A DNA stretch of 64,000 nt from NCBI GenBank assembly GCA_002951995.1, contig CP019797.1, positions 1,286,501 through 1,350,500 of the forward strand, in the 5' to 3' direction. The notes below the pieces were generated by a model. That model saw nothing but the letters and a program-made list of their open reading frames with translations. It did not search any database and had not been told where the DNA came from. Both the position numbers and the translations under genes were made by a program. This stretch comes from Stenotrophomonas acidaminiphila (GTDB lineage: Bacteria; Pseudomonadota; Gammaproteobacteria; Xanthomonadales; Xanthomonadaceae). Positions 45,627 through 54,875 of the stretch are shown piece by piece (the first letter of the stretch is position 1; every line of letters begins with the position of its first letter).

Positions 45627-46226
45627 ATGGACCTGATTCCGATGCCGCTGCCGGCAGGCCAACTGGCCGAGATCGAAGCCGCGCACGCGCAGCCGCCGCG
45701 TGCGTACCACAACCTTGGCCACGTGCAGGCGTTGCTGCACCACCATCGCGACGTTGCCGCCGGCCCGGGCTGGCGGCAGCCGCGCGAGGTGGCGCTGGCG
45801 ATGCTGTACCACGACGCGGTGTACGAGGCCGGGCGCGGCGACAACGAGGCGCGCTCGGCGGCGATGGCGCGGGCCGCGATCGCGCGCTGGCTGCCCGATG
45901 CCGGCGTGGATGCGGAGCGGGTGGCGGCGCTGATCACGTTCACCGCGCGCCACGGCCAGGTGCGTGGCGATGAGCTGGACGCGGACGCGGCGCTGTTCCT
46001 GGACAGCGACATGGCCATTCTTGGCGCGCCGCCCGAGGTGTTCGATGCCTATGACCGTGGCATCGCCGAGGAGTACCGGGGCAAGGTGCCGGGTTTCCTG
46101 TTCCGGCTCAATCGCCGGCGTTTTCTGAAAGGTGTGCTGGCGCAGCCGCGCATTTTCTTCAGCGATTTCTTCCATGCACGGTATGACGCGCAGGCGCGGG
46201 TGAATCTGAATCGGGTGACGGGCTGA
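45627..46226 (+). CDS. HD-domain-like predicted metal-dependent phosphohydrolase
   Basis: The 199-residue product has histidine and aspartate residues in the order of the HD superfamily: YHNLGHVQALLHH, MLYHDAVYE (the HD pair), FTARH and a late DSDMAILG. This matches COG4339, a family of predicted metal-dependent HD proteins often annotated as N-methyl-D-aspartate receptor-like by mistake. Substrate unknown. No ribosome-binding site is visible, in line with a possible leaderless message. Confidence 0.82.
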   Translation: MDLIPMPLPAGQLAEIEAAHAQPPRAYHNLGHVQALLHHHRDVAAGPGWRQPREVALAMLYHDAVYEAGRGDNEARSAAMARAAIARWLPDAGVDAERVAALITFTARHGQVRGDELDADAALFLDSDMAILGAPPEVFDAYDRGIAEEYRGKVPGFLFRLNRRRFLKGVLAQPRIFFSDFFHARYDAQARVNLNRVTG

Positions 46227-46231
46227 GGCCT

Positions 46232-47006
<775 letters not shown>

Positions 47007-47079
47007 CCCGCGCCTTGCCGGACCCCATGGCCTAGAATTGCTCCATCCTGTTTTGACGACGGCCACACCGGCCGAAGCG

Positions 47080-47268
47080 ATGAACCCGATTCCCATCCCC
47101 ACGCCCGACCCGGACCCGCGGCCGACGCCGCCGGAGGAGCCGGGGCCCAACGAATGCTGCGGCAGCGGCTGTCCGCTGTGTGTGCTGGACCTGTATGCCG
47201 ACGAGCTGGCGCGCTACCGGCAGGCGCTGGCGGCGTGGAAGCTGCGGCATCCGGACGCGCAGGACTGA
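47080..47268 (+). CDS. oxidoreductase-like small Cys-rich protein
   Basis: The 62-residue product has a proline- and aspartate-rich N terminus (PIPTPDPDPRPTPPEEPGP) and then NECCGSGCPLCVLDLYADELARYRQAL, the core of the Oxidored-like family (PF09791 type), found as short bacterial proteins and in mitochondrial OXLD1. Cys26, Cys27, Cys31 and Cys34 may bind metal. Function unknown. A longer frame runs up through the hexamer repeats and is not credible as protein. Confidence 0.78.
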   Translation: MNPIPIPTPDPDPRPTPPEEPGPNECCGSGCPLCVLDLYADELARYRQALAAWKLRHPDAQD

Positions 47269-47338
47269 CGCCGCGTTTCCACCCCGTTCCCGCATCGGCA
47301 GGCGTAGGCTTGCCGTTTCCCTGGTCAAGGAAGCTCTC

Positions 47339-48709
47339 ATGGCACATGCGTCGCTCGCTCTGGTGGTGGTGATGGCGTCGGGCCTGCTGGCGGCGCCGGC
47401 ACTGGCGCTGGAGCCGGTCAGCCATGGCCGTTTCGAACGGGTGCCGGTGCTGTTGCCCGATGGACCGGTGCAGCGGGTGGTGGTCTGGTTCGCCGGTGAG
47501 GGCGACGCCGCGCCGCGGCAGGCACGGCTGCAGGCGCTGCGCCGCGATGGCGCGCTGGTGGTGGACGTCGATACCCGCCACCTGGCCGGGGTGCTGGCGA
47601 AGGAAGGCGGCAGCTGCGGGTTCTCCGCCGGCGACGTGGAGAACTTCTCGCGCTATGTGCAGGCCTATCTGCGGGTGCCGACCTACCACCTGCCGATCCT
47701 CGGCGGCGATGGCGCCGGGGCCGCGCTGGCCTACGCGGTGTCCGCGCAGTCCGGTCCGGACGTGTTCGCCGGCCTGCTCACCGAGGATTTCTGCCCGCGC
47801 CTGGGCGATACGCGGATGATCTGCGGCGACGGCATCCACGGTGGCACGCTGCTGCCGGTGGCGCTGGGCTTCCCGTGGCTGGAGGCCGCGCCGGGGCATG
47901 CCCCGCGCTGTCCGGCGGGCGAGGTCGAGGCCTTCGTGCGGGCGGTGCCGCTGGCGCGGCGCTTCCAGCGCACTGCCGCCGGCAGCGCGCTGCCCGGCGA
48001 GGTTGCCGCGGCGCGGGTACTGGGCGCGCAGCGTGGGGTGAGCCTGCCGCCGGTGCCACATGAGCTGGACGGCCTGCCGCTGGTCGAGGTGCCGGCCGCC
48101 GGCAACGGCGACACCTTCGCCGTGTTCGTGTCCGGCGACGGTGGCTGGGCCGGGCTGGACAAGGAGGTCGCCGGCGCGCTGGCGCAGGCCGGCATCCCGG
48201 TGGTGGGCGTGGATTCGCTGCGCTATTTCTGGAGTGCGCGCACGCCGGCCGGCTTCGCCGCCGACCTGGACCGCATTGCCCGCCATTACGCGCGGCAGTG
48301 GCAGCGCCCGAAGCTGCTGCTGCTCGGCTTCTCGCAGGGCGCCGACGTGCTGCCGGCGGCGATCAACCGGCTGTCCGCCGATACCGCCTCGATGCTGGCG
48401 ATGACCGCGTTGCTGTCGGTGGGCACGCACGCCGACTACGAGTTCCACGTCAGCAACTGGCTGGGGGGCGATGGCGACGGGCTGCCGATCGCGCCGGAGA
48501 TGCGCCGGCTGCCGGCAGCACGCACCGTCTGCGTCTACGGCCAGGACGACGACGATGCGCTGTGCCCGCGGCTGCCGGCCGGGTCGGCGCAGGTCGTGCG
48601 CCTGCCCGGCGACCATCACTTCCAGGGCGATTACGCCGGGCTGGCGCGGGTGATCCTGCAGCGGCTGCGTGGGCTCAGTTCGACTGCCGGCGCGGATCCA
48701 GCGAAATGA
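47339..48709 (+). CDS. AcvB/VirJ-family periplasmic protein
   Basis: The 456-residue product has a signal peptide (cleavage near ALALE) and two alpha/beta-hydrolase-like halves. The second half carries the VirJ/AcvB pattern VSGDGGWAGLDKEVAGALAQAGIPVVGVDSLRYFW, nucleophile elbow GFSQGAD (Ser332) and a late GDHHFQGDY with the catalytic His. Agrobacterium AcvB hydrolyses lysyl-phosphatidylglycerol made by LpiA. Here the gene converges on, and overlaps by 35 bases, an mprF homologue that should make that lipid, so the same hydrolase role is likely. VirJ-type roles in type IV secretion are less likely because no vir genes are present. Confidence 0.87.
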   Translation: MAHASLALVVVMASGLLAAPALALEPVSHGRFERVPVLLPDGPVQRVVVWFAGEGDAAPRQARLQALRRDGALVVDVDTRHLAGVLAKEGGSCGFSAGDVENFSRYVQAYLRVPTYHLPILGGDGAGAALAYAVSAQSGPDVFAGLLTEDFCPRLGDTRMICGDGIHGGTLLPVALGFPWLEAAPGHAPRCPAGEVEAFVRAVPLARRFQRTAAGSALPGEVAAARVLGAQRGVSLPPVPHELDGLPLVEVPAAGNGDTFAVFVSGDGGWAGLDKEVAGALAQAGIPVVGVDSLRYFWSARTPAGFAADLDRIARHYARQWQRPKLLLLGFSQGADVLPAAINRLSADTASMLAMTALLSVGTHADYEFHVSNWLGGDGDGLPIAPEMRRLPAARTVCVYGQDDDDALCPRLPAGSAQVVRLPGDHHFQGDYAGLARVILQRLRGLSSTAGADPAK

Positions 48710-51233
48710 GCCGGGTCACGTCCAGCAGCGCGGCGGGCAGGTGCATGCCGCCCGGCGCGGCCAGGTAGCGCGGGCGCCATTCCGGCGCGAACTTGGACTT
48801 GAAGCGGCGCAGGCCGCCGAAGCCATAGAAGCGCTCGCCGTGGCGCGCGACCAGGTTGGCGAAGCGGTTCCAGCGCCCGGCCAGGCGGTGTTCGGCCAGC
48901 CCCGTCAGCGGTGCCATGCCCAGCGAGAAGCGGGTATGGCCGTTGGCCGCGCCCCACAGGAACAGTTCGATGAACAGGAAGTCCATGGTGCCCTTGGGGG
49001 CGTCGGCGGCGTGCCGCATCAGGTCCACCGACAACTCGCGCGCGAGCGGCGCCTGCCACAGGTTGGCGAACGCCACGATCCGGCCCTCGGCCTCGACCAG
49101 GGCCATCGGGAAGCGGCACAGGTAGTCGGGGTCGAAGCTGCCCAGCGAGAACCCCTTCTCGTCGCCGGCCTTCTCCTCCAGCCAGGCGTCGGAGATCGCC
49201 TCCAGCGCCGGCAACAGCGGCGCGACATCCGCGGCCGGCACCACCCGGAACGCCAGGCCGCTGCGGCGGCCCTTGTTCCACGCCTGGCGCAGTTCCGCGC
49301 GCGCGCTGCCTTCCAGGCTGAAGCCGGCCAGCGACACCATCGCTTCCTCGCCGAGCTTGACCAGGGTCAGGCCCAGGTCGAGGTAGGTCTGCCAGTGCTG
49401 GTCCCCGGTCTGGTAGAACACCGGGCGCAGGCCGAGCCGGTCGGCTTCCTCGCGGAATTTCCAGATCAGCATGCGCGCGGTGTCCGGCGGGCCGACCGGG
49501 TCGCCCATCGACACCAGCGAGCCGCCGTAGCGCTGCATCATCACGAAGCCATTGCCGTCGTCGCTGCGCAGGATCGCCTTGTCGCCGGTCATCGCCAGGC
49601 AGGCCTGGGTGTCGTGCGCCTGCGCCAGCAGCGGCCGCAGCTGCTCGAGCTGCGCGGCGTCGGGTAGCGGCAACGGCGCGCGGGTGCTGTGCAGCAGCCG
49701 CGCCACCCCGAACACGATCACCACGATGCTGACCAGCAGCAGCGCGCGCAGCGCGCGTGGCGCGTTGCCGGACGTGGCGAACTGCCACCACAGCTCGTTC
49801 TGGTACTCGACGTGGCTGTAGACGAAGAACAGCAGCCACACCGTGGCCACCAGCACCAGCGCCACGTTGCGCAGCCACGGCCACGACCAGGCCTCGTCGA
49901 GCAGCGCGCCCTGGCGGTAGAACTCCCGCCGCGCCGCCCACAGCGCCACCGCCACCAGCGGCAGGGTCAGCGCCACCAGCGCATGGCCGCCGCGCAGCCA
50001 GGCCGGAATCGGCAACAGCACGCTCACTGCCAACGCGATCAGCCACGCCGCATGGCTGCGCCGCTGCAGCCCCTGGCCGATCAGCAACAGCAGCACGCCG
50101 CCGAGGCTGCCCAGCAGGTGCGAGGTCTCCACGATCGGCAGCGGCGCATGCAATGCGCGATGCCGCGGCGCCGGCAGGGTGCCGTCGATCACCAGCAGCG
50201 CACCGACCGCGAACACCGCCAGCGCGATCACCTGCGGCAGCCAGGGGCGCAGCACGTTCCAGGCGGTGCTGGCGCCGCTGCGCAGCGGCCGGCGGACGGC
50301 GGCCAGCCCGGCCAGCAGGGTGGAGAGGAACAGCGGCACCAGGTAATAGGTGACGCGGTAGGCCACCGCCGCGGCCAGGATCGCCGCCGGCGCCAGCTGC
50401 GGCAGCAGCTTGAGCAGGCTCCACTCGAACACGCCCAGCCCGGCCGGCACCGTGGAGACCAGCCCGGCGACCACCGCCACCAGGTACAACCCGACAAAGC
50501 CGATGTAGCCCACGCCATCCTGCGCCGGCAGCAGCACGTAGAACGCGGCCGACGCCAGGCCCAGTTCCACCAGGCTCAGTGCGGTGACCTCCAGCACCGT
50601 GCGCCGGTCCGGTATCCATACCCGGTGCCGGCGCCAGCCGATGCTGCGGCCGTCGGCGCCGACCAGCAGCCACATCGCAGCGAAGCCGAGCAGCAGGGCG
50701 ATGCCCAGCAGGCGCACCGCCGACGCGTCCAGCGGCAGCGCCAATGCCGCCGCGCCCGGCTCCAGCCACAACGCCAGGCCCAGCAGCACCCAGGCGCCGA
50801 ACACGAAGCCCAGGGTGCTCATCAGCACCACCTGGCCGATCTCGGCCAGTCCCAACCCGGCGCTGCCATAGCTGCGCACCCGGATCGCGCCGCCGGTGAG
50901 CGCGGCGAAGCCCAGGGTCTGCCCGGCGGCATGCGCGAGGAAGGCGGTGATCGCCACCCGGCCCGGCGGCAGGCGCCGGTTGGCGCGGCGCAGCCCGATC
51001 GCGTCGAAGCCGATCAGGCAGGCGTAACTGGCCATGCCCAGCAGCAGCGCCAGCCCCAGCTGCGACCACGACAGCGCATGCATGGCGCCGCGGATCTGCC
51101 GGTAGCCGTGCTCGCTGAACTCACCGGCCAGCGCGTGCAGGGCCATGCCCATGATTGCCAGGGTCACGGCGACGGCGGCGAACCGGCGCCAGCCGGCGGT
51201 CGGGGGAGCGGTGGGTACGGCGGGGTCGGCCAT
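48675..51233 (-). CDS. mprF: MprF: lysyl-phosphatidylglycerol synthase/flippase
   Basis: The 852-residue product has an N-terminal UPF0104-type flippase with about 13 or 14 hydrophobic segments (to about 510) and a C-terminal DUF2156 aminoacyl-transfer domain (about 540-840; CLAMTGDKAILRSDDGNGFVMM, SMGDPVGP, GEEAMVSL, EGSARAELRQAWNKGRR, KGTMDFLFIELFLWG, FSLGMAPL). MprF adds lysine (or alanine) from charged tRNA to phosphatidylglycerol and flips the product, lowering surface charge and raising resistance to cationic peptides. ATG 51233 is used; ATG 51257 would add eight residues. The stop lies inside the 3' end of the convergent acvB-type gene. Confidence 0.92.
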   Translation of the reverse strand: MADPAVPTAPPTAGWRRFAAVAVTLAIMGMALHALAGEFSEHGYRQIRGAMHALSWSQLGLALLLGMASYACLIGFDAIGLRRANRRLPPGRVAITAFLAHAAGQTLGFAALTGGAIRVRSYGSAGLGLAEIGQVVLMSTLGFVFGAWVLLGLALWLEPGAAALALPLDASAVRLLGIALLLGFAAMWLLVGADGRSIGWRRHRVWIPDRRTVLEVTALSLVELGLASAAFYVLLPAQDGVGYIGFVGLYLVAVVAGLVSTVPAGLGVFEWSLLKLLPQLAPAAILAAAVAYRVTYYLVPLFLSTLLAGLAAVRRPLRSGASTAWNVLRPWLPQVIALAVFAVGALLVIDGTLPAPRHRALHAPLPIVETSHLLGSLGGVLLLLIGQGLQRRSHAAWLIALAVSVLLPIPAWLRGGHALVALTLPLVAVALWAARREFYRQGALLDEAWSWPWLRNVALVLVATVWLLFFVYSHVEYQNELWWQFATSGNAPRALRALLLVSIVVIVFGVARLLHSTRAPLPLPDAAQLEQLRPLLAQAHDTQACLAMTGDKAILRSDDGNGFVMMQRYGGSLVSMGDPVGPPDTARMLIWKFREEADRLGLRPVFYQTGDQHWQTYLDLGLTLVKLGEEAMVSLAGFSLEGSARAELRQAWNKGRRSGLAFRVVPAADVAPLLPALEAISDAWLEEKAGDEKGFSLGSFDPDYLCRFPMALVEAEGRIVAFANLWQAPLARELSVDLMRHAADAPKGTMDFLFIELFLWGAANGHTRFSLGMAPLTGLAEHRLAGRWNRFANLVARHGERFYGFGGLRRFKSKFAPEWRPRYLAAPGGMHLPAALLDVTRLISLDPRRQSN

Positions 51234-51386
51234 GCGCGGCAACGGGCAGGGCGCCATGCAGGCGCGGGAGTGCAGAGACTATCGGCATGGCGTGACGGTT
51301 CTGGCAAGTGGGCGCGTGGCCTTCAGCGGGCGGACGGCTGGCGGCGCGGCTAAGCTGGTGTCCCGACCCTGCGCAAGGAACAGGCC

Positions 51387-52019
51387 GTGGCCGCCGGCCG
51401 CCACCGTCCACATCGCGATCCCGCGCGCCTGGCCGCGCTGCCGGTGCTGGCGGCGCTGCTGCTGTTCACCGTTGTCGCGACCTGGCTGCAGGTGGCGCGT
51501 ACCGACCTGGACTGGACGCGTGCCACGCTCAGCCTGTACCTGCACGGCCCGTACGCGCCGTGGCTGCGCAGCGCCTACTGCGTGCTGGCCGCGGCGATCG
51601 TGGCGCTCGCCATCGCACTGCACCTGCGCTTGCGCGGACCGGCGCGGCGCGGACTGCCGCTGGCCCTGTTCTGCGCGGCCGGCACCGGCCTGGCCACGGT
51701 GGCCGTGGGCGACAGCTGGCTGCCGCAGCACGCGCCGGCGCTGGCGCCGCTGGTGCATGCGCTGGCCGCGCAGACCGCATTCCTGTGCGTCACCACGGCG
51801 ATGCTGCTGCAGGCCTGGTGCTTCGGTCGCGACCGCCGCTGGCGTGGTGCCTATCCGCTGGCGTGGGGATGGGCGTGGCTGGCGTTCGCCGGGCTGTGGC
51901 TGCACGTGCTCTGGCGCGACACGCCGCGCGGGCTGGGGCAGAAGGCGGTGATCGCGCTGGTGCTCGGCTGGCTGGCGCTGGCCGCCGTGCAGTTGTGGCG
52001 GCTGCCCCGTCTCCGCTGA
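51387..52019 (+). CDS. DUF998-family membrane protein
   Basis: The 210-residue protein (GTG start at 51387 with AAGGAA upstream) has six or so hydrophobic segments, and RTDLDWTRATLSLYLHGPYAPWLRSAYCVLAAAIVALA fits the DUF998 family. Such proteins have no established function. It is divergent from mprF with a short gap. Confidence 0.72.
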   Translation: MAAGRHRPHRDPARLAALPVLAALLLFTVVATWLQVARTDLDWTRATLSLYLHGPYAPWLRSAYCVLAAAIVALAIALHLRLRGPARRGLPLALFCAAGTGLATVAVGDSWLPQHAPALAPLVHALAAQTAFLCVTTAMLLQAWCFGRDRRWRGAYPLAWGWAWLAFAGLWLHVLWRDTPRGLGQKAVIALVLGWLALAAVQLWRLPRLR

Positions 52020-52069
52020 AACCATCGGTTGCGGGCACAATGGGCCTACATCCACCCACGGGAAAGCCC

Positions 52070-52417
52070 ATGATCGAACGTTTCGATACCGGTCCGCGCA
52101 TGTCGGAAATGACCATCCACCACGGCGTGGCCTACCTCGCCGGGCAGGTGCCCGAAGACACCAGCGCCGACATCGTCGGCCAGACCGAACAGGTGCTGAA
52201 AGCCATCGACGACCTGCTGCGGCTGGCGCCGACCGACAAGCACCACATCCTGCGCGCGGAAATCTTCCTGGCCGACATGGCCGATTTCGCCGGCATGAAC
52301 CAGGCCTGGGACAAGTGGGTACCGGAAGGCGCCACGCCGGCGCGCGCCACCGTGCAGGCCAAGCTCGCCAACCCGGCGTGGAAGATCGAGATCGTCGTCA
52401 CCGCGGCGGTGCCGTAA
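52070..52417 (+). CDS. RidA-family protein
   Basis: The 115-residue product has the YjgF/RidA fold signature: MSEMTIHHGVAYLAGQVPED, IVGQTEQVLKAIDDLLRLAPTDKHHILRAEIFLADMADFAGMNQAWDKWV, ARATVQAKLANPAWKIEIVVTAAV. The arginine of ARATVQ corresponds to the deaminase-active Arg of RidA. The family removes reactive enamines/imines; this one is of the RidA-like Rid2/Rid-type subgroups rather than classical RidA. Confidence 0.9.
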   Translation: MIERFDTGPRMSEMTIHHGVAYLAGQVPEDTSADIVGQTEQVLKAIDDLLRLAPTDKHHILRAEIFLADMADFAGMNQAWDKWVPEGATPARATVQAKLANPAWKIEIVVTAAVP

Positions 52418-52430
52418 GCGCGGCGGGTGC

Positions 52431-52457
52431 CGTTCCCGGAGGGTCGATCCGGGAACG
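52431..52457. terminator. GC hairpin between convergent ridA-type and DUF3325 genes
   Basis: A perfect ten-base stem (CGTTCCCGGA at 52431-52440 with TCCGGGAACG at 52448-52457) and seven-base loop sits between two convergent stop codons, without T-runs. Confidence 0.5.
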
Positions 52458-52502
52458 GGGCAGCGCCCGTCACCCGGCGTCGCGGCGCATGCGCCGCCGC
52501 CG

Positions 52503-52832
52503 TCAGCAAAGCGCGACCAGCAGTCCGGCGAGCGGCAGCGTCCATGCCAGCGGCACCACCCAGCGCGGCCGGTATGGATGCAGCGCGAGCGCCAGCACCA
52601 GTCCGGCGGCGGTCAGCGCGCCGAGCCAGATCACCGGCCCCAGCGCCCAGCCGTGCGCGCGTACGCACAGGCCGGTACCCAGCGCCAGCACCGCCCAGCC
52701 CAGCCCGCGCCACAGCCGCCTGCGCGCCGGGCTGGCGGCAGCCTTGCCGTACAGGTCCTGTTGGTGTTTTTCCATGGCCAGCGACAGCGTGGCGAACGCC
52801 GCGAACGACAGCCCCAGGGCGAGCGCCATCAT
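52503..52832 (-). CDS. DUF3325 membrane protein of the siderophore operon
   Basis: The 109-residue protein has three hydrophobic segments (ALALGLSFAAFATLSLAM, GLGWAVLALGTGLCV, VIWLGALTAAGLVLALAL) and the DUF3325 motif MEKHQQDLYG. DUF3325 genes are nearly always found after PepSY and DUF3649 genes in siderophore uptake operons. ATGATG start at 52832 overlaps the PepSY gene stop by four bases. Its biochemical role is unknown. Confidence 0.83.
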   Translation of the reverse strand: MMALALGLSFAAFATLSLAMEKHQQDLYGKAAASPARRRLWRGLGWAVLALGTGLCVRAHGWALGPVIWLGALTAAGLVLALALHPYRPRWVVPLAWTLPLAGLLVALC

Positions 52833-54448
52833 GCGCGGGCCTCCTCGCCGGCGCCGTGCTGCCGGCGTTTCCTTTGCGCCGCGCTGGGCGGTGGTTGCCA
52901 GTGCTGCACGCGCCAGGCGCAGCACGCCAGCATCGCGCCGAAGCCGATCATGGCCAGGTCGAAGCCGGCCAGCGCCCAGTCGCCGTCGGCGATGGCCGCG
53001 ACCAGGTGGCTCCGGGTGGTCAGCGCGTTGAGCAACGGCAGCAGCGCGAACGCGGCCGCGCCCAGGTACAGCTGCGCGGCCCACATCGCCCGCCGCGGCC
53101 ACGCCAGGGCGGCCAGCAGCGCCGCGCCCCAGGCGCAGAAGAACACGTCGGCCTCGGCCGCCGGGCGCCCGGCCAGCTGCAGCGGCAGCAGGCGGTTGCC
53201 CCAGAAGTAGGCGGCGAAGGCGATGGGCAGGCCGGCCACGGTGCCGATGTTGAGCGCATCGACCAGGCGCAGGCCGACGCCGGTCTTGCCGGCCCTGGCA
53301 TGCTTCGGCCGCTCCTTGACCGCCCACAGCACCACGCCGCTGGCCACCATCAGGCAACCGGCCAGCCCGGACAGGAAGAACAGCGCGCGCAGGCCGGGCT
53401 CGGCGAAGCGGGCCAGGTGCAGGCCGTACAGCACCCCGCGGGTGCGGGTGGCGCCACCGGCATCCGGGCTGGCGCCGAGCAGCGCGCCACTGACCGCGTC
53501 GTAGCGCAGCGACGGCGTGTCGATGCTCAACCGGCGGCCGTCACGCTGCTGGATGTCGACCACCGCGTTGGCGGCGTCGGGACGGTGCACCACGAAACCG
53601 GCGATCTGTGCCCCATTCCAGTGCCGCCGCGCGCTGTCCAGCAACTGCTGGATCGGCAGCGGCGCCGCGCGGCCCGCGGCCGGCCCCTGGACCTCGGCCA
53701 GGCGCGCGAAGGCGTCGTTGAAGAACGCGTCCTCGTCGTCCGGGTAAGCCGTCTTCACGCCCCACGGCAGGTACAGGAACATCAGCGTCACGATGCCGGT
53801 ATAGGTGATCATCGCGTGGTAGGGCAGCGCCATCACCGCGCTGACGTTGTGGAAATCCAGCCACGAGCGCAGGCCTTTTCCCGGGCGGAAGGTGAAGAAG
53901 TCCCGGAAGATCTTCTTGTGGGTGATGACGCCGGTGACGATGGCCACCAGCATGAACATCGCGCAGAAGCCGACGATCCAGCGCGCCCATAGCACCGGCA
54001 GGTAGTGCAGGTCGAAGTGCAGGCGGTAGAAGAAGTCGCCGCCGCGGGTGTCGCGCGCGCTCACCTCGCGCCCGGTGTTGGGGTCCAGGGTGGCGTCGCC
54101 GAAGCGCCCACCGCGGCGGCTGCGTCGTTCCCCGCCGTCGGCCGGCGGCGAGGCCATCGACTCGGGGTTGCGCCAGAACGTGCGCATGGCCGGGTTGCGC
54201 GGGTCGGGCAGGCTTACGTTCCAGCTCTCGGCGTGCGGCGCCCGTTCGCGCAGGAAGGCGAGCGCATTGGCCGCGGCCTGGTCGGCGTCGACCGCGTTGC
54301 GCGGCAGCTCCGGGCGCATCCAGCGGCTGATCTCCTCGCGGTAGTAGCTGGCGGTGCCGGCCATGAAGATCAGCAGCAGCACCCAGCCCACCAGCAACCC
54401 GGTCCAGGTGTGCAGCCAGGCCATCGACTGGCGGAACCCCTGCTTCAT
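52829..54448 (-). CDS. PepSY-associated TM protein (probable ferrisiderophore reductase)
   Basis: The 539-residue protein has PepSY-TM architecture: SMAWLHTWTGLLVGWVLLLIFMAGTASYY (segment 1), a periplasmic part, DLHYLPVLWARWIVGFCAMFMLVAIVTGVITHKKIFRDFFTFRPGKGLRSWLDFHNVSAV (with heme-ligand-like histidines), PYHAMITYTGIVTLMF and several C-terminal segments. PiuB, FpvG and FoxB relatives reduce ferrisiderophores at the inner membrane. It overlaps DUF3649 upstream and DUF3325 downstream by four bases each. Confidence 0.9.
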   Translation of the reverse strand: MKQGFRQSMAWLHTWTGLLVGWVLLLIFMAGTASYYREEISRWMRPELPRNAVDADQAAANALAFLRERAPHAESWNVSLPDPRNPAMRTFWRNPESMASPPADGGERRSRRGGRFGDATLDPNTGREVSARDTRGGDFFYRLHFDLHYLPVLWARWIVGFCAMFMLVAIVTGVITHKKIFRDFFTFRPGKGLRSWLDFHNVSAVMALPYHAMITYTGIVTLMFLYLPWGVKTAYPDDEDAFFNDAFARLAEVQGPAAGRAAPLPIQQLLDSARRHWNGAQIAGFVVHRPDAANAVVDIQQRDGRRLSIDTPSLRYDAVSGALLGASPDAGGATRTRGVLYGLHLARFAEPGLRALFFLSGLAGCLMVASGVVLWAVKERPKHARAGKTGVGLRLVDALNIGTVAGLPIAFAAYFWGNRLLPLQLAGRPAAEADVFFCAWGAALLAALAWPRRAMWAAQLYLGAAAFALLPLLNALTTRSHLVAAIADGDWALAGFDLAMIGFGAMLACCAWRVQHWQPPPSAAQRKRRQHGAGEEARA

Positions 54449-54852
54449 GCCGGCGCTCCCAGCCACTGCACGCCCAGCCAGAACAGCAGGGCGGGGGTGG
54501 CGATGCCGGCCCAGGCGCGCAGCGCGCTGCCGCTGGCGAAGGCCCACAACGCGGCGCAGGCGTACACCACGATGGCCAGCAGCATGCCGGTCAGCACCGC
54601 CTGGCTGCGCGCCATCGGCAGCGCCACGGCGAGGAATGCGGCCGACGCGGCGGCCAGGGCGTAGCCGCCGAGGATCGCCGCCAGCGTGCGCGACAACACG
54701 CCCGGCCAGGGGCGGGCGAGGAAGGCACCGAGCCGGCGGTGCCACGGGTGGGGGAGGGGTGTCGTGTTGTCCACGGAGTCTGCGGTAGCGGATCGGACGG
54801 GCGCCGCGCGCTGCGCGCGGCGGAAGGTGGCCATCCATGGCCGGCGCTGCAT
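54445..54852 (-). CDS. DUF3649 membrane protein of the siderophore operon
   Basis: The 135-residue frame has a polar N terminus and then three hydrophobic segments (LSRTLAAILGGYALAAASAAFLAVAL, SQAVLTGMLLAIVVYACAALWAF, IATPALLFWLGVQWLG), fitting DUF3649, a family found with TonB receptors and PepSY proteins. The start is uncertain: 54852, 54834 (MATFRRAQ) and internal GTG VDNTTPLP are all possible. The gene begins 24 bases after the receptor stop. Confidence 0.8.
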   Translation of the reverse strand: MQRRPWMATFRRAQRAAPVRSATADSVDNTTPLPHPWHRRLGAFLARPWPGVLSRTLAAILGGYALAAASAAFLAVALPMARSQAVLTGMLLAIVVYACAALWAFASGSALRAWAGIATPALLFWLGVQWLGAPA

Positions 54853-54875
54853 CCGGCAGCGGTTCCCTGAAGGGC

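Noticed and set aside
47339..48709. VirJ as sign of a type IV secretion system
   Set aside because: No vir or trb genes are in the window, and the AcvB lipid-hydrolase role fits the mprF neighbour better.
49689..51353. Plus-strand frame of 554 codons, rich in Gln/His/Arg
   Set aside because: It is the antisense shadow of mprF with no recognisable domain.
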